Assembly (NCBI GenBank): GCA_025465135.1
Contig: JAODNA010000009.1
Location: 1 to 53,705 of the forward strand
Reading direction: 5' to 3'
Length of the DNA: 53,705 nucleotides
Source of the DNA: Frankiales bacterium
GTDB lineage: Bacteria; Actinomycetota; Actinomycetes; Mycobacteriales; SCTD01
The notes beneath the pieces are model-generated. The model was given only the letters and a program-made list of their open reading frames with translations. It had not been told where the DNA came from and did no database searches. Below, piece after piece: positions 10,118-18,663 of the stretch. Position numbers and translations under genes: made by a program. Numbering within the stretch: the first letter of the stretch is position 1; each line of letters begins with the position of its first letter.

Positions 10118-10123
10118 TAACCT
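10118..10123 (+). promoter_or_regulatory. Putative -10 box of icmA (leaderless type)
   Basis: TAACCT, 6 nt before the GTG of icmA and just after the DUF779 stop. The spacing fits a leaderless message; no Shine-Dalgarno sequence lies before icmA. Confidence 0.5.
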
Positions 10124-10129
10124 TCGACC

Positions 10130-11803
10130 GTGACCCCTGACGACATCGCGGCCGGGCGAGAGCGCTGGCAGGCGCGCTACGACGCGGCCAGGAAGCGCGA
10201 CGCCGACTTCACGACGCTCTCCGGCGACGAGGTGGCGCCCGTCTACGGGCCGAAGGACGGGGCGTCGTACGACGGCTTCGAGCGCATCGGCTGGCCCGGC
10301 GAGTTCCCCTTCACCCGCGGGCTCTACCCGACCGGCTACCGCGGCCGGCCGTGGACGATCCGGCAGTTCGCGGGGTTCGGCAACGCGAAGCAGACCAACG
10401 AGCGCTACAAGATGATCCTGGCCGAGGGCGGCGGCGGTCTCTCCGTGGCCTTCGACATGCCGACGCTGATGGGCCGCGACTCGGACGAGCCTCGCTCGCT
10501 CGGTGAGGTCGGCCACTGCGGCGTTGCCATCGACTCCGCCGCCGACATGGACATCCTGTTCTCCGACATCCCCCTCGGCGACGTCACCACGTCGATGACG
10601 ATCAGCGGCCCGGCAGTGCCGGTCTTCTGCATGTACGTCGTCGCGGCCGAGCGGCAGGGGGTCGACCCTGGTCTGCTCAACGGCACGCTGCAGACCGACA
10701 TCTTCAAGGAGTACATCGCGCAGAAGGAGTGGCTCTTCCCGCCCGAGCCGCACCTTCGTCTGATCGGCGACCTGATCGAGCACTGCGCCGCGAAGATCCC
10801 GGCGTACAAGCCGATCTCGGTCTCCGGCTACCACATCCGCGAGGCCGGGTCGACCGCCGCGCAGGAGCTCGCGTTCACCCTCGCGGACGGCTTCGCCTAT
10901 GTCGAGCTCGGCCTCTCACGCGGCCTCGACGTCGATGTGTTCGCCCCCGGCCTGTCGTTCTTCTTCGACGCGCACATCGACTTCTTCGAGGAGATCGCCA
11001 AGTTCCGTGCCGCCCGCCGCATCTGGGCCCGCTGGCTGCGCGACGTCTACGGCGCGAAGACCGACAAGGCACAGTGGCTGCGCTTCCACACGCAGACCGC
11101 GGGCGTGTCCCTCACCGCACAGCAGCCCGACAACAACATCGTGCGCACGGCCGTCGAGGCGCTCGCCGCGGTGCTCGGCGGCACCAACTCGCTGCACACC
11201 AACGCGCTCGACGAGGTGCTCGCGCTGCCGTCGGAGAAGGCCGCGCAGATCGCGATCCGCACGCAGCAGGTCATCGCGGAGGAGACCGGCGTCGGCAACG
11301 TCGCCGACCCGCTCGGCGGCAGCTGGTACGTCGAGCAGCTGACGGACGAGATCGACCGTCAGGCCGAAGAGATCTTCGCCAAGATCAAGGCGATGGGCAG
11401 CGACGGCTCGATCACCAGCGGCATCCTGCGCGGGATCGAGGACGGCTGGTTCATGGGGGAGATCGCGGAGGCGGCCTTCCAGTACCAGACCGCGCTGGAG
11501 AAGGGCGACAAGAAGGTCGTCGGGGTCAACGTCTTCGAGGGTGGTGTCGACGCGCCCCTCGAGATCCTGCGCGTGTCGCACGAGGTCGAGCGGGAGCAGG
11601 TCCGCGAGCTCTCGGGCCGCAGGGCGAACCGCGACGAGGCCCTCGTGCAGGCGCGTCTCGCCGACCTGGTCGACGTCGCCAAGGGCGACGGCAACACCAT
11701 CCCGCCGATGCTCGACGCGATCCGCGCAGAGGCCACCCTCGGAGAGGTCTGCGGCGTCCTGCGCGACCTGTGGGGCAGCTACACCGAGCCGCCGCGCTTC
11801 TAG
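10130..11803 (+). CDS. icmA: Isobutyryl-CoA mutase, large (substrate-binding) subunit
   Basis: 557 residues; a TIM-barrel adenosylcobalamin mutase subunit without the C-terminal B12-binding domain, so it needs a separate small subunit (IcmB), which is not in this window. It interconverts isobutyryl-CoA and n-butyryl-CoA. Methylmalonyl-CoA mutases carry Tyr and Arg at the two positions that hold the substrate carboxylate (Tyr89, Arg207 in Propionibacterium); isobutyryl-CoA mutases carry Phe80 and Gln198. Counting from this start gives exactly Phe80 (WTIRQFAGFG) and Gln198 (KEYIAQKEW). The remaining sequence (GGGGLSVAFDMPTLMGRDSDEPRSLGEV is split across the barrel entry) closely follows Streptomyces IcmA. 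Its stop codon shares the bases CTAG with the stop of the convergent methyltransferase gene. Confidence 0.94.
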   Translation: MTPDDIAAGRERWQARYDAARKRDADFTTLSGDEVAPVYGPKDGASYDGFERIGWPGEFPFTRGLYPTGYRGRPWTIRQFAGFGNAKQTNERYKMILAEGGGGLSVAFDMPTLMGRDSDEPRSLGEVGHCGVAIDSAADMDILFSDIPLGDVTTSMTISGPAVPVFCMYVVAAERQGVDPGLLNGTLQTDIFKEYIAQKEWLFPPEPHLRLIGDLIEHCAAKIPAYKPISVSGYHIREAGSTAAQELAFTLADGFAYVELGLSRGLDVDVFAPGLSFFFDAHIDFFEEIAKFRAARRIWARWLRDVYGAKTDKAQWLRFHTQTAGVSLTAQQPDNNIVRTAVEALAAVLGGTNSLHTNALDEVLALPSEKAAQIAIRTQQVIAEETGVGNVADPLGGSWYVEQLTDEIDRQAEEIFAKIKAMGSDGSITSGILRGIEDGWFMGEIAEAAFQYQTALEKGDKKVVGVNVFEGGVDAPLEILRVSHEVEREQVRELSGRRANRDEALVQARLADLVDVAKGDGNTIPPMLDAIRAEATLGEVCGVLRDLWGSYTEPPRF

Positions 11804-12639
11804 CTCGCCGGCCGAGCCGCGGCCCGCGCGGTGAGCAGCAGCGCGCGCCCGGGCAGCACGAGGCCCTCGTCCGTGCGGTGCGGCTCGGCCAGCTCGGCCG
11901 CGGTCTGCCGCACCTTCTCCACCTGCTCCGTGCTCGCCGACCCGAGTGCAACGGCGAGCGGTCCGGCGAGGGCCGAGACCGTGGCGAAGTGCTCGTCGGT
12001 CGACACGAACCGGGCCGTGGTCGCGACGGACCGAACCTCGACCTGCTCGAAGCCGGCCGTCTCCGCGATCGACTGCAGCCGGTCCGGGTCGGCGAGCGAG
12101 AACAGCCCGCCCGGGCCGGTCGGCGGCCCACCGACCACCACGCCGTGCACCATGGCCGCCATGCCGATGCTGCTGAGCCAGGGGTTGTGCTCCGGGCCGG
12201 CCCAGACAGCCACGGCGAGCCGCCCCCCGTCGCGCAGGACCCGGCAGCACTCGCGCAGCGCCTGCACCGGCTCGGGGACGAACATCAAGCCCATCCGGAA
12301 GACCACGGCGTCGAACTCCGCGTCGGCACGACCGATGGCTGCTGCATCGATCTCGGCGGCGCCGAGGTTGTCCACTCCGTCGGCGGCGCGGGCCAGCAGC
12401 GCGACCATCCCCGGAGCGATGTCGCTCGCGAGCACCCGGCCACCGGGGGCAACGCGGCCTGCGAGGTCGACGGCGAAGTCGCCGGTCCCGGCGCCGAGCT
12501 CCAGGACGTCCTGCCCGGGCTCGAGGGCAAGGGCATCGAGCACGGCAGTGGTGACCGCGCTCGTCGTGCTCTCGGCCTGGGCACGGTGGGCATCCCACGC
12601 GGGGGCGACGGCACTCCAGTCGAAGGTCGTGACAGTCAT
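11800..12639 (-). CDS. Class I SAM-dependent methyltransferase
   Basis: 279 residues. The SAM-binding motif I is VLELGAGTGDFAVDLA near residues 45-60, followed by ASDIAPGMV (motif II acid) and DAVVFRMGLMFVPEP (motif IV/post I), as in UbiE/Methyltransf_11 proteins. The substrate is not predictable. ATG 12639 is chosen over an upstream TTG at 12651, which would start inside the putative operator. It is divergent from a TetR gene with a shared inverted repeat between them, so repression by that TetR protein is likely. The last bases overlap the icmA stop tail to tail. Confidence 0.85.
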   Translation of the reverse strand: MTVTTFDWSAVAPAWDAHRAQAESTTSAVTTAVLDALALEPGQDVLELGAGTGDFAVDLAGRVAPGGRVLASDIAPGMVALLARAADGVDNLGAAEIDAAAIGRADAEFDAVVFRMGLMFVPEPVQALRECCRVLRDGGRLAVAVWAGPEHNPWLSSIGMAAMVHGVVVGGPPTGPGGLFSLADPDRLQSIAETAGFEQVEVRSVATTARFVSTDEHFATVSALAGPLAVALGSASTEQVEKVRQTAAELAEPHRTDEGLVLPGRALLLTARAAARPAS

Positions 12640-12643
12640 CGCT

Positions 12644-12694
12644 AATTCCAATACAGTTGAGGCGTAATGAATACTGTGAAGGTGTATCGGAATT
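12644..12694. promoter_or_regulatory. Inverted repeat, probable TetR operator between the methyltransferase and tetR genes
   Basis: AATTCCAATACA (12644-12655) and TGTATCGGAATT (12683-12694) match as reverse complements at 11 of 12 positions, 27 bp apart. Nested inside are ACAGT (12653-12657) and ACTGT (12673-12677), also inverted. The repeat lies exactly in the short, unusually AT-rich space between divergent genes, one of them a TetR regulator, which is the standard place for an autoregulated operator. It would cover both start regions. Confidence 0.65.
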
Positions 12695-13331
12695 GACGAC
12701 CGACGTCAAGCGCGGCTATGACGGCTCCGGCCGACAGGCGCGCGCTCAGGAGACCCGGCGGGCGGTGCTGCGGGCCGCGCACGAGCTGTTCGTCGCCCGG
12801 GGTTACGGCCGGACGACCATCGCCGACGTCGCCCGAGCGGCGGACGTCTCGGTCGAGACGGTCTACGGAGCCTTCCGGAACAAGGCGACCCTGCTGCACC
12901 GGGTCTGGGACGTCACGATCGGGGGGGATGACGCCGACGTCGTCTACCACGAGCGTCCGGAGATCCGGGCCATGCGGGACGAGCCCGACCTGGCCCGCCG
13001 GCTCGCGATGCAGGCGCGGGTGTTCACCGGCACGGCGAGGCGGGTCGTGCCGTTCCTGCTCGCGCTGCAGGGTGCGGCGGCGAGCGAGCCCACCGCCGCG
13101 ATGCTCCTCGAGGAGATCGGCGGCCAGCGGCTGCGGGGAATCGGCGTGATGGCCGCGGAGGCTGCGAAGACGGGGCAGCTCGCTGTCTCTGAGGACGAGT
13201 GCCGCGATGTCATCTGGGCCTTCACCGACGGCATGCTCTGGCACCGCTTGGTTCAGCAGCGAGGGTGGACCGACGAGGCATTCGCGGTCTGGCTCGAGCA
13301 GATGTGGGTGGCTGTCCTGGTCCGCCCCTGA
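12693..13331 (+). CDS. TetR-family transcriptional regulator
   Basis: 212 residues. The N-terminal helix-turn-helix is textbook TetR: RRAVLRAAHELFVARGYGRTTIADVARAADVSVETVYGAFRNKATLLHRV (first ~65 residues, quoted here only as family landmarks around TTIADVARAADVS). The C-terminal ligand domain is not assignable. The start is uncertain: TTG at 12693 gives MTTDVKRGYDG, while an in-frame TTG at 12657 would add 12 residues. It is divergent from the methyltransferase gene and the intervening inverted repeat makes that gene, and its own, the probable targets. It converges on the AI-2E-type permease gene with 19 bp between. Confidence 0.85.
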   Translation: MTTDVKRGYDGSGRQARAQETRRAVLRAAHELFVARGYGRTTIADVARAADVSVETVYGAFRNKATLLHRVWDVTIGGDDADVVYHERPEIRAMRDEPDLARRLAMQARVFTGTARRVVPFLLALQGAAASEPTAAMLLEEIGGQRLRGIGVMAAEAAKTGQLAVSEDECRDVIWAFTDGMLWHRLVQQRGWTDEAFAVWLEQMWVAVLVRP

Positions 13332-13350
13332 GCCGCGCGCTGCCATGCCG

Positions 13351-14457
13351 TCAGGTCTGCTCCACCGCCGCAGCCGACGGCAGCCGGTCGGAGTCGCGCG
13401 GGGGCCGCAGCTCGACCGCCGCGGCGTTGACGGCGGCGACGAGCGGTACGGCGAAGATCGCGCCCGGCAGGCCGGCCAGCACGGCCCCCGACGTCAGCGT
13501 GACGGCGATCGCCATCGGGTGCAGGCTGACGTGGCGGCCGACGACGAACGGCTGCAGGATGTGGCTCTCGATCTGGTTGCCGACGACGAGGACGATCAGC
13601 AGGACCAGGGCGGCGGTCGGCCCGTTGGTGACGAGGGTGACGAGCACCGCGAGGCCGCCGAAGACGACGGCGCCGATGAGCGGGATGAAACCGCCGATGA
13701 ACACGAGCACGGCAAGCGGCGCGACGAGCGGAACGCCGAGGATCGCGAGCGTGATGCCCATGATCGCCCCGTGGAAGAGCGCGACGATGAAGGTGCCGGT
13801 GACATAGCCGGACAGCGTGCGCCACATGCGGTCGCCGACCCGGTCGGTCTCCGCACGCGCGGAGTCGGGGAACAGGCCCGTGAGCCAGGCCCAGATCCGC
13901 GGTCCGTCGTACAGCATGAACAGCGTCAGGAAGAGCGTGAGCACGACGCCCGTGACGACGTCCGCGATCGTGCGGCCGGCGCTCAGCACGCCGCTCGCCA
14001 CCTGGCCCTTACGGGACTGCAGCGCGTCGGTGATCCGGGTGCCGAGGTCGCCGGACTGCTTGAGGTGCAGGGGTCCGTTGGTGAGCCATCTCTGCGTCTG
14101 GTCGACGAGGTGGCCGACCTGGTCGACCAGCTGCGGGTAGCCCGCAGCGGCCCGGTTGACGACGAAGGCCCCGATGCCCCCGAGCACGGCGATGGCGAGC
14201 AGCACCGTGACGATCGCGGCAGCCGCTCGCGGCAGGCGGAGGCGCTCCAGCCGGTTGGTCACGGGTGACAGCAGCGCGGCGAGCAGCAGTGCGGTGAGCA
14301 GGGGGATGACGACGAGCTCGAGCTTGCGCGCGACAAGCCCGAGCAGGGTGAGCGCCAGCCCGATGACGATGATCCGCCAGCACCAACCGGCCGCGTCCTG
14401 CAGCAGCACGGGTACGCCGGGTGCGGGCAGGCTGCGCTGGTCCTTCTTGACGGCCAT
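13351..14457 (-). CDS. AI-2E family transporter (PerM type)
   Basis: 368 residues with about eight membrane segments and the family pattern: two N-terminal helices (IIVIGLALTLLGLVARKLELVVIPLLTALLLAALLSP region), a long cytoplasmic or periplasmic segment with amphipathic helices (about 105-200), then four closely spaced helices containing PLVAPLAVLVFIGGFIPLIGAVVFGG and the C-terminal VVGNQIESHILQPFVVGRHVSLHP motif conserved in this family. Family members export varied small solutes or act as ion antiporters; the name does not prove autoinducer-2 transport. No substrate can be inferred from the neighbours. It is divergent from the thioredoxin-TPR gene. Confidence 0.9.
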   Translation of the reverse strand: MAVKKDQRSLPAPGVPVLLQDAAGWCWRIIVIGLALTLLGLVARKLELVVIPLLTALLLAALLSPVTNRLERLRLPRAAAAIVTVLLAIAVLGGIGAFVVNRAAAGYPQLVDQVGHLVDQTQRWLTNGPLHLKQSGDLGTRITDALQSRKGQVASGVLSAGRTIADVVTGVVLTLFLTLFMLYDGPRIWAWLTGLFPDSARAETDRVGDRMWRTLSGYVTGTFIVALFHGAIMGITLAILGVPLVAPLAVLVFIGGFIPLIGAVVFGGLAVLVTLVTNGPTAALVLLIVLVVGNQIESHILQPFVVGRHVSLHPMAIAVTLTSGAVLAGLPGAIFAVPLVAAVNAAAVELRPPRDSDRLPSAAAVEQT

Positions 14458-14523
14458 GGCGTACAGAGTGCCTGTCGGCGCAGCGCAGGAAGGTCCGCCG
14501 CGCCGGTCGTGTTGAGTAGTGAC

Positions 14524-15438
14524 ATGCAGAGACGGCCAACAGACCTCAACATCGCCGGCGCGGTGGACCTGTCAGGGCTCAAGGCGCCGGCCGCAGCGCC
14601 GGCGCAGCCCACGTCGACCTCGGCCTACGTGATCGACGTGACGGAGGCGACGTTCGAGGCGGAGGTCCTCGAGCGGTCCATGACGGTGCCGGTGCTGCTC
14701 GACTTCTGGGCCGACTGGTGCGGCCCCTGCAAGCAGCTCTCGCCCGTCCTGGAGCGCCTGGCTGAGGCCGACGCGGGTGCCTGGATCCTCGCGAAGATCG
14801 ATGTCGACAAGAACCCGTCGCTGTCGACGCAGCTGCAGATCCAGAGCATCCCCACGATCCTGCTGGCGCTGGGCGGCCGGCTCATCCAGGGCTTCACCGG
14901 CGCGCTTCCCGAGCGCGACGTGCGGTCCTTCCTCGACCAGGTGATCGCCGCTGCGCAGCAGGCCGGGCTGCCGGGTGCCGGGGGTGCGGCGGCTGCCACG
15001 GACGAGCCGGCCGGGCCGCCGCCGGAGCCGGAGCTCGTGGAGGCAGAGGACGCCTTGGCGCGCCAGGACTACGCAGCTGCGCTGGCGGCGTACGACGCAC
15101 TGCTCGTGCGCAAGCCCGCAGACCCTGAAGCCGTGGCCGGCAAGGCCTGGGCCGGACTGCTGATGCGCACCGCGGACGTGCAGGACCCGTCCGCCGTGCT
15201 GGCGGCGGCAGCTGCTGCGCCGGATGACGTCGCTGCGCAGACCGCGGCCGCCGACGTCGAGATCCTGGGCGAGCAGATCGAGGCCGCGATCGAGCGGCTG
15301 GTGGGTCTGGTCCGTCGTACGGCCGAGGGCGAGCGCGACGCGGCTCGCATGCACCTGCTCAGCCTGCTCGACGCCCTCGACCCCGACGACCCGCGCGTGC
15401 TGGCCGGCCGCCGCTCCCTCGCCAACGCGCTCTTCTGA
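14524..15438 (+). CDS. Thioredoxin-fold co-chaperone with C-terminal TPR region (YbbN/CnoX-like)
   Basis: 304 residues. A disordered Ala/Pro-rich start (to ~33) leads into a thioredoxin domain with the full active site WCGPC at residues 65-69 and the cis-Pro motif SIPTILLALGG. A Pro/Ala linker (~145-170) is followed by a helical TPR-like region (LVEAEDALARQDYAAALAAYDALLVRKPADPEA onward). This is the architecture of YbbN/CnoX, a holdase-type chaperone active in stress. The intact CGPC suggests redox activity, unlike E. coli YbbN, which lacks the first Cys. ATG 14524 is chosen over TTG 14509 because it directly begins the conserved MQRRPTDLN start. Transcribed away from the permease gene. Confidence 0.88.
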   Translation: MQRRPTDLNIAGAVDLSGLKAPAAAPAQPTSTSAYVIDVTEATFEAEVLERSMTVPVLLDFWADWCGPCKQLSPVLERLAEADAGAWILAKIDVDKNPSLSTQLQIQSIPTILLALGGRLIQGFTGALPERDVRSFLDQVIAAAQQAGLPGAGGAAAATDEPAGPPPEPELVEAEDALARQDYAAALAAYDALLVRKPADPEAVAGKAWAGLLMRTADVQDPSAVLAAAAAAPDDVAAQTAAADVEILGEQIEAAIERLVGLVRRTAEGERDAARMHLLSLLDALDPDDPRVLAGRRSLANALF

Positions 15439-15469
15439 CCCGCTCTTGGGGGTGGACGGGGAGGTGCCC

Positions 15470-16708
15470 TCAGTCGACGAGTGAGGTGTAGACGAGCTGG
15501 CGGAGCTCGCTGCGGATCGCGTAAGTGCTCGACGGAAGCAGCTGGGTGTAGAAGGCCGCCGTGATCTGCTCGGCCGGGTCGACCCAGAAGGCCGTGCTCG
15601 CCGCGCCGCCCCACGTGAACTCGCCCGCAGTCGCGGGCACCTTCAGCGCCACAGGGTCGACCAGGACTCCGAAGCCCAGACCGAAGCCCATGCCGTCGTA
15701 CGCCGTCTCGGCGAACTGGCCGCGGGCCAGTGCCGTGAGCATCGCGCCGCCGGGCAGGTGGTTGCGGGTCATGTAGCGCAGGGTTCGGGGCGACAGGATC
15801 CGCGTGCCGTCGAGCTCCCCGCCGGACAGCAGCATCCGCGTGAAGCGGTCGTAGTCGTGTGCGGTCGAGATGAGCCCACCGCCGCCACCGAGCCACGACG
15901 GCGGCTTGAGTGCCCCCTTGCCGATGACGTCGTAGCGGAAGGCCGCGCCGGTGCCGGGCATGGGCGCGTAGAGCGCGCCGAGCCGGGACGCGTCGGCCTC
16001 GTCCACCCACCAGCGGGTGTCGGTCATGCCGAGCGGCGTGAAGATCCGGTCGGTGAAGACGTCGTCGAGGGGCTGCCCGGTCAGCACCTCGCAGACCCGG
16101 CCGACGACGTCGCTCGCGACCGAGTAGTTCCAGCCGGTGCCGGGCTCGAACAGCAGCGGCAGGCCGGCCCAGAGGTCGCACAGCGCGGCCAGGTCCATAC
16201 CGGGCGGCTGCGCGAAGTCGGAGCCTGCGAGCCGGTACATCTCGTCGACCGGGCTCGACTTGGTGAAGCCGTAGGTCAGCCCGGCCGTGTGGGTCAGCAG
16301 GTGCCACATCCGCATCGGCTCGGTGGCGGGCACCGTCTTCGGGTTGTCCGCCGGGCCGTCGCGGTAGACGCGCATGTCGGCGAAGGCCGGGAGGTACTTC
16401 GCCACCTCGTCGTTCAGAGAGAACGCGCCCTCCTCGTAGAGCTGCATCGCGGTGACCGCGGTGATCGGCTTGGTCATCGAGTAGATGCGCCACAGGGTGT
16501 CGTGCTCGACCGGGAGGGCCGCCTCCTTGTCGCGCAGGCCGAAGGTGGTGCTGTGGACGCGCTTGCCACGCCGGCTCACCAGCACCTGCCAGCCGGCGAG
16601 GCGCCCGTCATCGACGTAGCGCGCGAGGTGGCGATCGATCCGCGCCAGCCGGTCCCCGTCGAACCCGACCTCACCGGGTTCGACCTCGATGTCCACGTTG
16701 CTGCCCAT
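15470..16708 (-). CDS. Serine hydrolase of the beta-lactamase/EstB family
   Basis: 412 residues. The catalytic tetrad pieces of class C beta-lactamase-like esterases are present: Ser77-Met-Thr-Lys80 (RIYSMTK) and Tyr195 (GWNYSVASD), with the C-terminal GEFTWGGAASTAFWVDP corresponding to the third motif. No signal peptide is visible, so it is probably cytosolic. Members of this group (EstB-like) hydrolyse esters and usually not beta-lactams. ATG 16708 begins MGSNVDIEVEPGEVGFD; an upstream in-frame GTG would run into the divergent ligase promoter. A TTATCC box lies 7 nt before the ATG. Substrate unknown. Confidence 0.87.
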   Translation of the reverse strand: MGSNVDIEVEPGEVGFDGDRLARIDRHLARYVDDGRLAGWQVLVSRRGKRVHSTTFGLRDKEAALPVEHDTLWRIYSMTKPITAVTAMQLYEEGAFSLNDEVAKYLPAFADMRVYRDGPADNPKTVPATEPMRMWHLLTHTAGLTYGFTKSSPVDEMYRLAGSDFAQPPGMDLAALCDLWAGLPLLFEPGTGWNYSVASDVVGRVCEVLTGQPLDDVFTDRIFTPLGMTDTRWWVDEADASRLGALYAPMPGTGAAFRYDVIGKGALKPPSWLGGGGGLISTAHDYDRFTRMLLSGGELDGTRILSPRTLRYMTRNHLPGGAMLTALARGQFAETAYDGMGFGLGFGVLVDPVALKVPATAGEFTWGGAASTAFWVDPAEQITAAFYTQLLPSSTYAIRSELRQLVYTSLVD

Positions 16709-16725
16709 GCCGGGAGGATAAGCAG

Positions 16726-18165
16726 GTGGGCGTGATGTCGATCGGCCGGGCACTGCAGTGGCATGCCGAGCAGGACCCTGACCGGTCCTCGGTCACCGAC
16801 TCCGCCGGCTCGGTGACGCGGCGCGAGCTCGACCTGGGGAGCAACCGGCTCGCCCGGGCCTACGCCGGCCTCGGGGTCGGTCTCGACGACCTGGTCACGA
16901 TCGGGTTGCCCAACGGCGTCGAGTACTTCGTCGCGTGTGCGGCCGTGTGGAAGCTCGGCGCCACGCCTCAGCCGGTGTCGGCGCGACTCCCGGCAGGAGA
17001 GCTCCAGGCCATCGTCGACCTCGCCGATCCCGCGCTGCTCGTCGGGCTGGACCTGCCCGGCCGGCCGAGTGTGGCTGCCGGTTTCGATGCGAGCCAGTAC
17101 GACGGCGCGCCGCTCCCGGATGCGGCTGCGTCCTCGTGGAAGGCGCCGACGTCCGGCGGCAGCACCGGTCTTCCGAAGCTCATCCTGTCCGGCACGCCGG
17201 CCGTGGTCGACCCGACCGTCGCCGCCGTTCCGTACATCCCCCGCGACGGCGTGCAGCTGGTGCCCGGTCCGCTGTACCACAACGGCCCGTTCATCTACTC
17301 CATGCGCGGGCTGCTCAGCGGGCAGTCGCTCGTCGTCATGGAGCGGTTCGACGCGGAGCGGGTGCTGCAGCTCGTCGAGCGGCACGGCGTGACGTGGATG
17401 CTGCTCGTCCCGACGATGATGCAGCGCATCTGGCGGCTCCCGCTCGAGGTGCGCTCGGCGTACGACGTCTCGTCGCTCGAGATGGTGCTGCACCTCGGTG
17501 CGCCCTGCCCGGCCTGGCTGAAGCGGGCCTGGATCGACTGGCTGGGACCCGACCGCGTCGTCGAGGTCTATGCCGGGACGGAGTCTCCGGGCATCACGGT
17601 CATCGGAGGCCGCGAGTGGCTCGAGCGGCCTGGATCCGTCGGCCGTCCGGCACTGGACTCGCGGTTCCGGGTGCTCGACCGTGAGGGACGAGACGTCCCG
17701 GCGGGCACGGTGGGCGAGGTCTTCATGATGCCGGCCGGCGGCCCTGGGTCGACCTACCACTACCGCGGCGCCGAGCCCCGGGGCGTCGACGGCTGGGAGT
17801 CGCTGGGCGACCTCGGCCACCTCGACGAGGACGGCTACCTCTTTCTCGCTGATCGCAGCGCCGACCTGATCCTCACCGGCGGCGCCAACGTCTACCCGGC
17901 GGAGGTCGAGGCCGCACTCGATGCCCATCCGGCGGTCCGGTCCAGCGCGGTGTTCGGGCTGCCGGACGACGACCTGGGGGAGCGCGTCCACGCCGTCGTC
18001 GATGTCGCGGACGGCGACGTCACGGCAGACGCGCTGCTGGCTCACCTGTCGGACCGGCTCGTGCGCTACAAGGTCCCCCGCGCGATCGAGGTCGTCCACG
18101 AGCCGCTGCGCGACGACGCCGGCAAGCTGCGCCGCTCCGCCCTCCGCGCCGAGCGGCTGACCTAA
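16726..18165 (+). CDS. AMP-dependent acyl-CoA synthetase/ligase
   Basis: 479 residues of the ANL superfamily, activating a carboxylic acid to acyl-AMP and then acyl-CoA. The nucleotide loop is APTSGGSTGLPKLIL (~141-155), the A5 motif VYAGTESPG, the A7 motif LGDLGHLDEDGYLFLADRS, the A8 hinge GANVYPAEVEAAL, and the C-terminal catalytic Lys in DDAGKLRRSA. The sequence resembles the bile-acid/medium-chain acid CoA ligase branch, but the acid is not predictable. GTG 16726 with GGAGG 8 nt upstream is preferred; the ATG at 16735 is an alternative. Divergent from the serine hydrolase gene (17 bp apart) and overlapping tail to tail with the DUF1905 gene by 4 bp. Confidence 0.88.
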   Translation: MGVMSIGRALQWHAEQDPDRSSVTDSAGSVTRRELDLGSNRLARAYAGLGVGLDDLVTIGLPNGVEYFVACAAVWKLGATPQPVSARLPAGELQAIVDLADPALLVGLDLPGRPSVAAGFDASQYDGAPLPDAAASSWKAPTSGGSTGLPKLILSGTPAVVDPTVAAVPYIPRDGVQLVPGPLYHNGPFIYSMRGLLSGQSLVVMERFDAERVLQLVERHGVTWMLLVPTMMQRIWRLPLEVRSAYDVSSLEMVLHLGAPCPAWLKRAWIDWLGPDRVVEVYAGTESPGITVIGGREWLERPGSVGRPALDSRFRVLDREGRDVPAGTVGEVFMMPAGGPGSTYHYRGAEPRGVDGWESLGDLGHLDEDGYLFLADRSADLILTGGANVYPAEVEAALDAHPAVRSSAVFGLPDDDLGERVHAVVDVADGDVTADALLAHLSDRLVRYKVPRAIEVVHEPLRDDAGKLRRSALRAERLT

Positions 18166-18599
18166 CCGCGCAGTGCGGCGACGACCTTGGTGATCCGGCG
18201 CTCGCGGGTCTCTGCCACCTTCGCGCCCTCCACCGCCATGACATGGGCGCGCTGGTGGCTGTACGACAGTGCGTCGAACGCGTTGGCGGCCGCCGGCACC
18301 GCGTCGAGCGCCCTGCGCAGGTCGGGTGGTACGTCGACGACGCGCGGCGCTGTGTCCAGGGCGACATCGACCTCGACCTCGTCGCCGGCCACCGCTCCCG
18401 CGGCCGTCCTGTTCTCGGCGCTGAGGGGAAGGAAGTATGCGCCGCCCATGACCGCGATGGTGCTGCGGTAGCTGTGGCCGTTGAGGGTCACAGTGACCGC
18501 TGGCCGCTTGCCCGAGCCGAGGTCAGCGACCACCTCAGGCGGGACGCGCAGGCCCGTGGCGGTCTTGCCGCCGAGCTCCACCGTCGTACGAAACCTCAT
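18162..18599 (-). CDS. DUF1905 / YdeI-OmpD-associated protein
   Basis: 145 residues. The first ~95 form the DUF1905 beta-barrel domain (MRFRTTVELGGKTATGLRVPPEVV..., LNGHSYRSTIAVMGGAYFLPLSAENR, GDEVEVDVALDTAPR). The rest is the YdeI/OmdA-like helical tail (VPPDLRRALDAVPAAANAFDALSYSHQRAHVMAVEGAKVAETRERRI region), which ends in a basic stretch. No catalytic function is known for this common actinobacterial family. Divergent from the small secreted protein gene with 64 bp between. Confidence 0.87.
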   Translation of the reverse strand: MRFRTTVELGGKTATGLRVPPEVVADLGSGKRPAVTVTLNGHSYRSTIAVMGGAYFLPLSAENRTAAGAVAGDEVEVDVALDTAPRVVDVPPDLRRALDAVPAAANAFDALSYSHQRAHVMAVEGAKVAETRERRITKVVAALRG

Positions 18600-18651
18600 C
18601 CGCGCAGTGTGCCGCAGGCCGACCTCTCTGGCGTGATGCCCGGGTTGTCCC

Positions 18652-18657
18652 TAGCGT
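18652..18657 (+). promoter_or_regulatory. Putative -10 box of the small secreted protein gene (leaderless type)
   Basis: TAGCGT, 6 nt before the ATG at 18664. No Shine-Dalgarno sequence intervenes. Confidence 0.5.
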
Positions 18658-18663
18658 GGTCGC

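Noticed and set aside
10130-11803. Annotation as methylmalonyl-CoA mutase
   Set aside because: Phe80/Gln198 and absence of the B12 domain indicate the isobutyryl-CoA mutase large subunit.
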